NCBI GenBank assembly: GCA_006969905.1
Contig: CP030887.1
Location: 1,054,001 to 1,118,000, forward strand
From: Balneolaceae bacterium
GTDB lineage: Bacteria; Bacteroidota; Rhodothermia; Balneolales; Balneolaceae
Length of the DNA: 64,000 nt
Direction of reading: 5' to 3'
The notes beneath the pieces are model-generated. The model ran no database searches, had not been told where the DNA came from, and saw only the letters and a list, made by a program, of their open reading frames with translations. Shown here in pieces: positions 26,424 through 34,607 of the stretch. A program made the translations under genes and the position numbers. Position 1 is the first letter of the stretch. The number at the start of each line of letters is the position of its first letter.

Positions 26424-28127
26424 ATGTCCTTCCGCTGGGTGTTCGCACAGCCGGAACAGAAAGACCATGCTCAGGAATTAGAGCAGAAGTTGGGAGTTCC
26501 GGCCAAAATAGCCGAGTTATTGGCTATACGCGGCATAGATACATACGATGATGCAAAACTCTTTTTCAGACCTACGATAGACCGACTACACGATCCTTTC
26601 CTTATGAAGGATATGGATATTGCAGCAGAACGGCTTGCCTTAGCCATTCGTAATAGCGAAAAAGTACTCGTTTACGGCGATTACGACGTTGACGGAACTA
26701 CAGCTACAGCTTGTGTTTATCTTTTTCTAAAAGAATTTGGAGTAAATGTGGACTTTTATATTCCGCATCGCTTTAAAGAAGGGTATGGAATTAACCCTGA
26801 AGGTATAAAGTATGCAGAAGAAACAGGAGCGGGTTTAATTGTATCGGTAGATTGCGGGATTACAGCTATAGAAGAAGCCAGGATCACTAAAGCTAAAGGC
26901 ATTGATCTTATTATTTGCGATCATCATACGGTAGGTGATGAGCTGCCGGACGCACTTGCCGTGCTGGATCCCAAAAGGCCGGATTGCCCCTATCCTTTTG
27001 ACGGGCTTTCGGGAGCAGGAGTTGGTTTCAAACTGATTCAGGGAACCTTAAAAAGGTTAGGGCTGCCTTTAAAGAATTCATTCAAATACCTTGACTTAGT
27101 CGCCATTTCCACAGCATCAGATATAGTTCCAATCGTTAATGAAAACCGGATTTTGATGAAAGCCGGGTTGCAGATGCTAAGGAGCCACCCACGGGTTGGA
27201 ATAAAAGCTTTGCTGACCCTGATCAAGATGCCGTTGGCAGACATAAACACTACTAAGATTGTATTTTCAGTAGGGCCGAGAATAAATGCAGCAGGCCGGA
27301 TGGGAGACGCAACCACAGCAGTAAAGCTCATGATTTCTGAAACCGAAGTTGAGGCAAAGTCTTATGCCTATGAACTGGAATCGGTAAATATGCGCCGCAG
27401 GGATACAGACAGTAAAACAATGGAAGAAGCCCTGGCAATGATTGATGAGGAAATGGATCTGGAGCAGACGTCTGTTATGGTGTTGTATAAGGAAGATTGG
27501 CATTTGGGCGTTATCGGAATTGTAGCGTCCCGGCTTGTTGATTTGTATCACCGCCCAGCTATTATGCTAAGTAATGTAGAAGGAAAAATAAAAGGATCGG
27601 CACGGAGTATTCGTGGATTTAATATTTATGATGCCATTAAAAAGTGTGATGATTTAATCGAGCAGTTTGGAGGGCATGAGTTTGCAGCAGGTTTAACCAT
27701 TAAAGACGGAATGCTGACCGAGTTTCAAAGGCGGATGAATGAAATTGCCTACCTGGATTTATCTGAGTCCTCTTTCGATCCGGAACTGCTGATTGATACC
27801 GAAATTGAATTGGGTGATGTAGATATGAAGTTCTGGAAGTTGTTGAACCAGTTTGAACCCTTTGGCCCGTCTAATTTAAGGCCCATTTTTGTAAGTAAAG
27901 ATGTACAGGTTGCCGGTATTCCAACTATAGTGGGTAACGGCCATTTAAAGATGAAAATAAAGCAAGGTAATTCCGGAGTGTTTGATGCCATTGGGTTTAA
28001 TATGCACGAGTATCTTCCCTTTGTAAGAAGCGGGGAGTTATTTGACGTAGCTTATGTGCTGGAAGAAAACAACTGGAACGGAAGGCGTACTTTACAAATG
28101 CGTTTAAAAGATATACATCAGCATTAA
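26424..28127 (+). CDS. recJ: Single-stranded-DNA-specific 5'-3' exonuclease RecJ
   Basis: 567 residues, standard length. DHH-family catalytic motifs are intact: VYGDYDVDGTTATA, SVDCGITA, ICDHHTVGDELP and the DHHA1 SVGPRINAAGRMG; the substrate-binding IRGFNIYDAI and QFGGHEFAAGLTI follow, then an OB-fold-like C-terminus. Acts in recombinational repair and mismatch repair. The ATG at 26424 leaves a normal N-terminal segment. No operon partner; tRNA-Phe lies downstream. Confidence 0.96.
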   Translation: MSFRWVFAQPEQKDHAQELEQKLGVPAKIAELLAIRGIDTYDDAKLFFRPTIDRLHDPFLMKDMDIAAERLALAIRNSEKVLVYGDYDVDGTTATACVYLFLKEFGVNVDFYIPHRFKEGYGINPEGIKYAEETGAGLIVSVDCGITAIEEARITKAKGIDLIICDHHTVGDELPDALAVLDPKRPDCPYPFDGLSGAGVGFKLIQGTLKRLGLPLKNSFKYLDLVAISTASDIVPIVNENRILMKAGLQMLRSHPRVGIKALLTLIKMPLADINTTKIVFSVGPRINAAGRMGDATTAVKLMISETEVEAKSYAYELESVNMRRRDTDSKTMEEALAMIDEEMDLEQTSVMVLYKEDWHLGVIGIVASRLVDLYHRPAIMLSNVEGKIKGSARSIRGFNIYDAIKKCDDLIEQFGGHEFAAGLTIKDGMLTEFQRRMNEIAYLDLSESSFDPELLIDTEIELGDVDMKFWKLLNQFEPFGPSNLRPIFVSKDVQVAGIPTIVGNGHLKMKIKQGNSGVFDAIGFNMHEYLPFVRSGELFDVAYVLEENNWNGRRTLQMRLKDIHQH

Positions 28128-28181
28128 ATTTTGAGTTACTCCAAGCTCTGTGTTGAATTTGATTAGCATTACCCAACACAA

Positions 28182-28207
28182 GTCATCCTGAACTTGTTTC
28201 AGGATCT
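28182..28207. repeat. GTCAT-type palindromic repeat, single unit
   Basis: GTCATCCTGAACTTG then TTTCAGGATCT, the commonest version of the unit, 55 nt after the recJ stop. Near-identical copies at 30597 and 51731. Confidence 0.85.
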
Positions 28208-28317
28208 GTAAAGTTTCACAATTCGAAACTAATACAAACCTTCGCTTTAAAAGGAAAAGGGTCAATTTTCTATTGCGAGTAGCTGAGAATCCCGCTATCT
28301 TTGCCGTCCTTCTGAAA

Positions 28318-28390
<73 letters not shown>

Positions 28391-28400
28391 CAGAAACCTA

Positions 28401-28434
28401 AAGCCTCTTATACTTTGTGTGAGAGGCTTTTTTG
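28401..28434 (+). terminator. Rho-independent terminator after tRNA-Phe
   Basis: Stem AAGCCTCT / AGAGGCTT with a 13-nt loop, then TTTTTG, about 10 nt after the tRNA end. Confidence 0.8.
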
Positions 28435-28446
28435 TTTAGTCGGGTT

Positions 28447-30186
28447 TTAATACCCTGCGGCTTGCCCATCCACTCTGGATTCCGAGGCCCCATAATATAC
28501 TCCCGTTTCAAGATCTCGCATTATAGCCTGAAAACGACCGAAGAAACCCTGCCCTACTCGGATTCTGTGCCCTTTCGCCCTAAGATCACGGACAACCTGT
28601 CGGTCAACAGTACTTTCGAAGCTTACTAAACCGACATCAGTTAATTGGTCGTTTAGAGCATCCGTCGGTTGGGTAGAACCGGAATGTGTCCATCGCAGTG
28701 CATCCCCTGCCTGCTGCATATTCATGCCAAAATCAATTACGTTGGTGATCAAACTTACATGACCCATTGGCTGATACGCTCCTCCCATATTTCCAAGAGT
28801 CATGAATGGTTTACCATCTTTCATAATAAAACCAGGGATTATCGTATGGAAGGGACGTTTTCCGGGCTCATATACATTAGGGTGGTCGGGATCCAGAGAG
28901 AAAAGCTCGCCACGGTTTTGGAAACTAAAACCAGTTCCGGGAACTACGAATCCGGTTCCCATTCCTCTGAAATTACTTTGAATGAGGGAAACCATATTGC
29001 CGTATTGGTCAGCAGTGGTGAGATATATGGTATCTCCATCTTCGAGAACATCTACTCCGGTTGTGATATCTTCCCGGGCGGTTTCTCCAATCAGCTTTCT
29101 TCTTTCTGAGGCGTATTCTTTGGAAAGCAGGGTTTCATATGGGATTTGGTAAAAATCTGAATCGGTATAATGCTTCGCGCGATCCTCAAATACCAGCTTT
29201 TTGGCTTCTATAAACAAGTGAAAGGTTTCTGCAGTAGCGAACCCGGTTTTCTTCAGATCAAAGCCTTCCAGAATATTCAGCATTTGCAGCACCGCGGTTC
29301 CCTGAACATTACCGCCTACCTGATACACATCATAGCCCCGGTAGTTTACCGTTTGAGGTTCTACCCAGGTTGAGGTATGCTTGTCAAAATCTTCATAGCG
29401 CAGATATCCATCATTCTCTTTCATCCAGGCATCGATCTTTCTGGCAATTTCGCCACGGTAAAAAGCATCCCGACCTTCACTTGCGAGCAATCGAAAGGTA
29501 TTTCCTAAATCCGGATTTTTAAAGACCTCTCCTTTTTCAGGTCCGCGCCCATCAAAAGTAAATGTTTCCTTAAAAGCGCCAGGCTGCTCACTTAGTCTTG
29601 GAGCGCTTCTTTTCCAGCTAGCAGAAATTGCTTCGCTAACCGGGAATCCATTTTCGGCATACCAGGTAGGCTCTTTAAGAATATCTCCCATAGAAGCAGA
29701 CCCAAAACGCTCATGCATTTCAAACCATCCATCCACAGCTCCCGGAACTGACACTGAGAGAAGATCATAAGGAGGGATTCCATCTTCGCCTTTCTCTTTC
29801 ACGATTTCCATAAGCCGCTCATAAGAAAGTCCAAGTGGAGAACGACCGCTCGAATTTAAAGCATACAACTTGCCACTTTCCGCATGCCAGATGATGGCAA
29901 ATAGGTCACCACCGATTCCGTTTCCTGTTGGCTCCATAAGTCCCATAGCAGCGTTCGCGCCAATAGCAGCGTCAATCGCATTTCCTCCATTCTTAAGAAT
30001 CTGAAGTCCTACTTGAGTGGCAAGAGGTTGACTGGTCGCAACCATTCCGCGTTGGGCGATTACTTCAGAGCGGGTTGAAATCAGGTTTCCTGCTTCTCGA
30101 TCAATTTGGGCCATAATTTTATCCGGTGAAATTAAAAGTGAAAGAAATACAAACATTGGTATCGCAGAGAAGAGTAGCTTTTTCAT
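28447..30186 (-). CDS. Gamma-glutamyltransferase family protein, exported
   Basis: Ntn-hydrolase, 579 residues, with a signal peptide ending at IMAQ. Family landmarks: MVATSQPLATQVGLQILKNGGNAIDAAI, NGIGGDLFAII, and the self-cleavage/catalytic Thr in DGDTIYLTTADQYGN, where the Thr after GD aligns with the nucleophile; the usual TTH is replaced here by TIY. The usual oxyanion-loop glycines are seen as GNMGGAYQPMGH. In this subfamily the substrate may be glutathione, gamma-glutamyl peptides or something else. The divergence at the TTH site argues against calling it canonical glutathione hydrolase. Single gene, convergent with tRNA-Phe. Confidence 0.88.
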   Translation of the reverse strand: MKKLLFSAIPMFVFLSLLISPDKIMAQIDREAGNLISTRSEVIAQRGMVATSQPLATQVGLQILKNGGNAIDAAIGANAAMGLMEPTGNGIGGDLFAIIWHAESGKLYALNSSGRSPLGLSYERLMEIVKEKGEDGIPPYDLLSVSVPGAVDGWFEMHERFGSASMGDILKEPTWYAENGFPVSEAISASWKRSAPRLSEQPGAFKETFTFDGRGPEKGEVFKNPDLGNTFRLLASEGRDAFYRGEIARKIDAWMKENDGYLRYEDFDKHTSTWVEPQTVNYRGYDVYQVGGNVQGTAVLQMLNILEGFDLKKTGFATAETFHLFIEAKKLVFEDRAKHYTDSDFYQIPYETLLSKEYASERRKLIGETAREDITTGVDVLEDGDTIYLTTADQYGNMVSLIQSNFRGMGTGFVVPGTGFSFQNRGELFSLDPDHPNVYEPGKRPFHTIIPGFIMKDGKPFMTLGNMGGAYQPMGHVSLITNVIDFGMNMQQAGDALRWTHSGSTQPTDALNDQLTDVGLVSFESTVDRQVVRDLRAKGHRIRVGQGFFGRFQAIMRDLETGVYYGASESRVDGQAAGY

Positions 30187-30326
30187 GGGTACAAAGTATC
30201 ATTCGTGGTTAGTTAAAGACATGATACTATCTGTAACCACGATTTTCAAAGAGGAGTTTGTTTTTTGTGACCCTTGCTTCATGAACTAACGAATTTTGAA
30301 CTTAAGATTGTCCTCGAAAGTTATTC

Positions 30327-30355
30327 CTTCCACTTTTGTTTGGGCAAAAGTGGAG
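30327..30355. repeat. Hairpin repeat, CCACTTTTG type
   Basis: CTTCCACTTTTG and CAAAAGTGGAG arms around a TTTGGG loop. A half copy (TTCCACTTTTGTCTGGG) is found near 32829, which supports a dispersed family. Confidence 0.6.
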
Positions 30356-30508
30356 CAAAACCCACCGGCGAGGATTTATTCCGGGCAGCTATTCTCCGCT
30401 TCAGGCAAATAATCAAATGTTCTGAGTACAGAACTGATTTTTTGCTTCTCTGAAGCTGTGATGAATATCTGCTATTCCTTCATAACTTCTATGCCGGGTA
30501 TTTTTCCG

Positions 30509-30545
30509 GTCATCCTGATCCGTCGGCTGACGGAGGAGGATCTTG
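30509..30545. repeat. GTCAT-type palindromic repeat, diverged loop
   Basis: Starts GTCATCCTGATCC and ends GGAGGATCTTG; inner arms CCGTC / GACGG around GGCT. Same ends as other members but a different, GC-richer core. Confidence 0.7.
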
Positions 30546-30596
30546 TTGGGTAATGAGTTAGGGCGTTAAACATGTTCAGTTTCATCAATCAAAGCA

Positions 30597-30622
30597 GTCA
30601 TCCTGAACTTGTTTCAGGATCT
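30597..30622. repeat. GTCAT-type palindromic repeat, single unit
   Basis: Identical over its 26-nt core to the copy at 28182 (GTCATCCTGAACTTG...TTTCAGGATCT). Identity over the full unit indicates recent spread or homogenisation. Confidence 0.85.
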
Positions 30623-31010
30623 TATGAATCGACTCTTGTTCTTTTGCGCCTATACTGATCTTCATCAGCACAGGCTCCAGAACCAAAAACTCCCTGCTAC
30701 GAATTCTTGGTGGGCTCGTAATGTTTTTGCTGAATAATTCCAAAGGTCCATGTTTATCCTGGACAGTGAACAAGCTCGAGCCGGTATGGAATTCTTCATC
30801 CTGCGGATCCGCGTCAAACATCAGCTCACTTTTCCCGCCAACAATCCAAAGGCCGGATTTATTTTTTACTCAGGACTAAATCAAATGCCTTCAAAACAAA
30901 GACCAGAAAAAATGGGTAAGCCCTGATATAAGAGTAAGGAAGGATCGTAATCGTTCTATCTAACAACGATTCGTGAAAATGAAATCTACATTTTTTCTGG
31001 CGACTTTTAC

Positions 31011-31036
31011 ACCCCTTTTGGTCGCTCAAAAGGGGT
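31011..31036. repeat. Hairpin repeat, ACCCCTTTTG type
   Basis: Perfect 10-bp arms ACCCCTTTTG / CAAAAGGGGT around GTCGCT. Layout resembles the 30327 hairpin (CTTTTG / CAAAAG core), so they may be diverged members of one family. Confidence 0.55.
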
Positions 31037-31109
31037 ATATAAAAAATTGGGTTGTTAGATTTATTCAGTTGAAGTTTTGATGAACCCGCGAGATAGTTGC
31101 AGCCGGTGG

Positions 31110-31146
31110 TTTTGGTACTTTTATCCGTATAAAAGTACATCAAAAA
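31110..31146. repeat. Hairpin repeat, TACTTTTATCCGTA type
   Basis: GTACTTTTAT / ATAAAAGTAC arms around CCGT, flanked by TTTTG and CAAAA. A second copy with the same TATCCGTA core lies at 40841. Confidence 0.65.
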
Positions 31147-31203
31147 ACAAATAGCAATTTGTCGCTTAAAAGTTGCAGGATAAAGACGTATTACAAAGCT
31201 TCC

Positions 31204-32667
31204 TCAAAAATCGATCTTTGTGCTTATGTAATTTTCATGAGACATCAACTGAATAACCTCCCCATCATCATTTCGGATAAACCGTAAACTTTCGCCATCT
31301 TCTCCATTATCGCGGATTCGAACAAAATGATCTTTTTCTACTCTGCGGTAGGTTGTCAAACCATCTGCAGGATTAGACGATGGAAGTCCAATTGAAACCA
31401 GTTTATCGCCCCAGGTTCCATAGTAGGAATGCCAACCCATTCCATTACCGCGGTACACTCCGGCATACTCCTTCAGCTCATCAATGTAATCGGCTTCTTC
31501 ATCGGTAGAAATGGACGAGGCTTTGGCAATAAGCCCCTGAATGCCACGCAGGTATTTACCGGGATTTGCGTTACTTGAGTTCACAAATACGGAATAGGCC
31601 ATTTTAGTCTCAGGGATAAGAGCTAACGAAGTTTTATAACCCGGACAATGTCCGCCATGCCCTACCCACTTCTTGCCATCGGGCCCTTCATACACAGCAA
31701 AGCCAAGCCCCCAGGTAGTGCCGAAATCACTGTCCATCCAGTGGATGTTATGCATGTTTTTGAGTGTGGAAGGACGAAGGATCTCTTCCCCATCGGCTTC
31801 ATACAACCGGAATTGCCATGATGCAAAGCTGGCTAAATCCTGAACGGTTGAACTGAATCCGGCAGCCGGATTAACCCCGTTTCCATCAAAAAAGGGAACC
31901 TGTGGTTGTTCACCGTCAAGGCCTTCCATAGCATGACCAATAGCCAGCTGTGATCCCCAAAGATTTTCAGGCATGTACGGCCGGGTATCTTCCAGCTCAA
32001 GAGGCGAAAGAATATGTTGCTGCACATACTCTTCGTAGCTTTGTCCGCTTACTTCCTCAACTATAAAGCCTAGCAGAGCCATAGCCAGGTTACTGTACTG
32101 GAAATAGGTAGAAGAAGGATAGAGCGTTTCCTGTTCGCTCAGTTTATCCATGATTTGCTCTTTCGTTGGAAAAGGAATGTCATCTTCAGTCCAGTGCGAC
32201 CACGCATTTTCGCGTGGAAGTCCTGAAGAATGAGTGAGCAGGTTTCGGATGGTAATAGGCCCGCTGAGTTCATACTGCTGAGGCAAATCATAATCCGGAA
32301 GCACATCCTGGATTTCATCATCCAGGCGGAGCTTCCCCTCTTCATACAAATTCATAATTGAAATAGAAGTAAACAGCTTTGAAATGGAACATACACTGCA
32401 AATAGTATTCGGCTTCATGGCAAGGTTTTTCTCAGGATTAGCCAAACCATAGGCTCCTTCCCAGATCACCTGCTGATCTTCGACGGCAATCGCGCTTATT
32501 CCGGGTAGCTCATCAAAACTTTGCATGGCCTTTAGCCAAACGTCCACCAGAGCAATTGCCTCGGTATAATCAGTGGATTTCTTTTTTTCTTTTTCATTCT
32601 CTTTATCCTGTGCTAATATCGGTGTTGCCAGTAAGCCAATAAGCAACCATACATATAATCGTTTCAT
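31204..32667 (-). CDS. Serine hydrolase, beta-lactamase/class C family, exported
   Basis: 487 residues from the ATG at 32667, which begins a signal peptide (MKRLYVWLLIGLLATPILAQ). The open frame continues 33 codons upstream but that part includes repeat sequence. Active-site motifs: SISK in VCSISKLFTS, YSN in FQYSNLAMALLG, and HGG in VGHGGHCPGY. A ~100-residue C-terminal extension after the catalytic domain (from about SIGLPSSNPADG onward) resembles the small beta domain found in peptidase-type members. Substrate unknown. Confidence 0.88.
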   Translation of the reverse strand: MKRLYVWLLIGLLATPILAQDKENEKEKKKSTDYTEAIALVDVWLKAMQSFDELPGISAIAVEDQQVIWEGAYGLANPEKNLAMKPNTICSVCSISKLFTSISIMNLYEEGKLRLDDEIQDVLPDYDLPQQYELSGPITIRNLLTHSSGLPRENAWSHWTEDDIPFPTKEQIMDKLSEQETLYPSSTYFQYSNLAMALLGFIVEEVSGQSYEEYVQQHILSPLELEDTRPYMPENLWGSQLAIGHAMEGLDGEQPQVPFFDGNGVNPAAGFSSTVQDLASFASWQFRLYEADGEEILRPSTLKNMHNIHWMDSDFGTTWGLGFAVYEGPDGKKWVGHGGHCPGYKTSLALIPETKMAYSVFVNSSNANPGKYLRGIQGLIAKASSISTDEEADYIDELKEYAGVYRGNGMGWHSYYGTWGDKLVSIGLPSSNPADGLTTYRRVEKDHFVRIRDNGEDGESLRFIRNDDGEVIQLMSHENYISTKIDF

Positions 32668-33037
32668 GGTACCCGGTTTAGTTAGTTTAACGTTTGTGCA
32701 TGGAATTGAATAAAATTGAGGATGAGTTGCAAGAGATTTAAGTCTTTTGACTTTTTTATTTGTCATCCTGAACCATGTGCTGAACTCGATTTCAGTATTA
32801 TTTCAAGATCTCATGAATCTGCTCAGAAACTTTTTTCCACTTTTGTCTGGGTACTGATCGGCATCAGCTCACTATTTCTGCCACTAATCTACAATAAGAC
32901 AAAGGCCAATTAAGTAAACCCACCTTTACTGTCACCCTTGTAGAAGTTAGATAATTCGATGACAAAACCACATGTTTATGCATTAGTATATATAGTTAAT
33001 AAGTTGTTATTTAGTCGCAAACAAAACTTCCCTCATT
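32668..33037. other. Intergenic region with one GTCAT-type repeat
   Basis: 370 bp between two divergently oriented genes. Apart from the repeat at 32762 and a half copy of the CCACTTTTG hairpin near 32829, I see nothing convincing; the promoters of both genes presumably lie here. Confidence 0.4.
32762..32811. repeat. GTCAT-type palindromic repeat, enlarged
   Basis: Begins GTCATCCTGAAC, ends TTTCAAGATCT, with an extra inner dyad TGCTGAACTCGATTTCAGTA. It looks like a unit with a second copy or duplication in its loop. Confidence 0.65.
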
Positions 33038-34423
33038 ATGAAAAAACTATTCCACTGCTTCCTTCTGTTTATCCTGCTATCTTTTGTTAACCCGGTAAAA
33101 GGACAGCAAATTATTCAAATTGATCTTAGCGACACCGCTTCACATCTTGGGCTCAAAAAGAAGTTAAAAACCGGAGACTGGTATCAGATAAGGCTCAAAA
33201 ATATAAACCTGAATGCCTATAAGGTGGATGTAACCACGGCTGATTCGTTTTACACGTTTTCTTTGAAGACACCCTCTTTTGAAGACCTTCCGACAGACTT
33301 AATTAGTACACTTGCATCAGATTTAGTATCCAGTATCGACATAAGTGTATCTGAAGATATTGATAAAGGGAATACGGAATCTATCCTTAAAGGATGGAAT
33401 TTAACGCCTTTGATTACTACTAAAAGCAATCCGCTTTCTTCATTAAAGCAAACAGCCCTAATTATAGAGCAGGAAATTATTCGGTTTACCAACTCCTACA
33501 ATACAAATATGCTGGAAGTAGCAAGTAAAAGAAACGAAGCAATTGTTAATGGCAAAACAGGCTGGAGCCTTCATAATCTGATACGTACAAAAACTGAAGA
33601 ACTTAGAACAGAACTGGAGTCACTGAACCAAATGATAAAACTTCATTTGCTGGCGGTAAATGACTACAAGACACAGAATGTTGCTGCAATTTCAAAAGAC
33701 CCGCTTAAGTCGGAAATTCAGAAATTGGAAACATTCAATGCCGAACTGGTAAAAAGCCAGGATAAGCTGAACGAGGTTTTGAGTGTGGCTACCATCTCTC
33801 CCATGCTTCTGCAAAGCCGCTTTATTGATAACAATGAGACGATGACTTACACTACCATGCCCCAGCGGTTTAATGGGAGTAAAGCGACGGTATCAGTGGT
33901 ACTAACCCCGAGAGACTCCAGCTATTTACTAAATAGCTATTCTACAAAGTTTGTGATCGAACAAAAGAAGGGCTTTTACTTCGGAACCGGATTATCATTT
34001 TATGTATCAGGATTGTCGGACGAAAGTTTCTCAACGGTGAAAGAAACCTCAGCCACCGACACTACCTATTCAGTAGTTGCTGAAGACCCTGCTGAATTCG
34101 AAGTCGGAATCAGCAGTTTGTTACGGGCGGGTTTGCACCACCAGTTCGATAATAGCCTGGAACTTGGAGGCCACCTTTCTTTCGGGCCGGGGATTTCTAT
34201 TTCTGAAAAAGTACGTCCCCGTATTCTACTTGGGGCCGGGGTGTCTGTCGGTTCAGGTAAGCATGCCCTTTCTATTGACGGAGGCCTGATTATGGGCCCG
34301 GTGCAGCAAAAAAGTAACAGTATTAACGATGGTGCAAGATTCTCCGAACGCCCCGAGAGGCTCACCGTAAGCACCCCAAAGGGAAGCTGGTTTTTCTCTT
34401 TCGGATATATGCTGAAGTTTTAG
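33038..34423 (+). CDS. Hypothetical exported protein with beta-rich C-terminus
   Basis: 461 residues with a signal peptide ending near VKGQ. The middle (about residues 150-260) is strongly helical and may form a coiled coil (EELRTELESLNQMIKLHLLA, then LKSEIQKLETFNAELVKSQD). The last ~150 residues alternate strands with glycines and end in an aromatic residue (FSFGYMLKF), as outer-membrane beta-barrels of this lineage often do. I recognise no family. Monocistronic; the restriction enzyme gene follows after ~180 bp. Confidence 0.6.
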   Translation: MKKLFHCFLLFILLSFVNPVKGQQIIQIDLSDTASHLGLKKKLKTGDWYQIRLKNINLNAYKVDVTTADSFYTFSLKTPSFEDLPTDLISTLASDLVSSIDISVSEDIDKGNTESILKGWNLTPLITTKSNPLSSLKQTALIIEQEIIRFTNSYNTNMLEVASKRNEAIVNGKTGWSLHNLIRTKTEELRTELESLNQMIKLHLLAVNDYKTQNVAAISKDPLKSEIQKLETFNAELVKSQDKLNEVLSVATISPMLLQSRFIDNNETMTYTTMPQRFNGSKATVSVVLTPRDSSYLLNSYSTKFVIEQKKGFYFGTGLSFYVSGLSDESFSTVKETSATDTTYSVVAEDPAEFEVGISSLLRAGLHHQFDNSLELGGHLSFGPGISISEKVRPRILLGAGVSVGSGKHALSIDGGLIMGPVQQKSNSINDGARFSERPERLTVSTPKGSWFFSFGYMLKF

Positions 34424-34580
34424 ATATAAAGAAGATCGGGCATACCGTTTAGCCGGGAGCTCAAGTTACGAGTTATTAACCCGGCCTTCGTTAAGGTTCT
34501 CATTCACCCGGCCAAAACGGGCGTTCAAGACCCCAACACCAAATACTTTTCACATTGTACTTAATTCATGATTTTGTTAG

Positions 34581-34607
34581 TCTAAGCCAACTTCAAAATG
34601 GCTTAGA
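34581..34607 (+). promoter_or_regulatory. Perfect inverted repeat overlapping the start codon of the type IIG gene
   Basis: TCTAAGCCA and TGGCTTAGA, 9-bp perfect arms with a 9-nt spacer; the last A of the right arm is the first base of the ATG at 34607. In mRNA it would form a hairpin ending at the start codon; in DNA it could be an operator. Either would limit expression of the restriction enzyme. Confidence 0.5.

Larger units (their letters stand above)
30187..31203. other. 1-kb repeat-rich intergenic region
   Basis: No supportable gene. It holds two GTCAT-type units (30509, 30597) and three other hairpins (30327, 31011, 31110), each listed separately. The two minus-strand open frames of 78 and 94 codons here are built partly on these repeats: the first ends in the translated GTCAT unit, reading ILKQVQDD. 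This looks like a landing zone for short repeats between two convergent-free exported-enzyme genes. Confidence 0.7.

Noticed and set aside
30585-30821. 78-codon minus-strand open frame
   Set aside because: Its C-terminus (ILKQVQDD) is the translated GTCAT repeat, the rest matches nothing, and it lies in a repeat-filled gap.
30859-31143. 94-codon minus-strand open frame
   Set aside because: Covers two hairpin repeats, has unnatural composition and no domain or start context.
32716-32913. 65-codon plus-strand open frame
   Set aside because: Runs through a GTCAT-type repeat and a half hairpin; no recognisable product.
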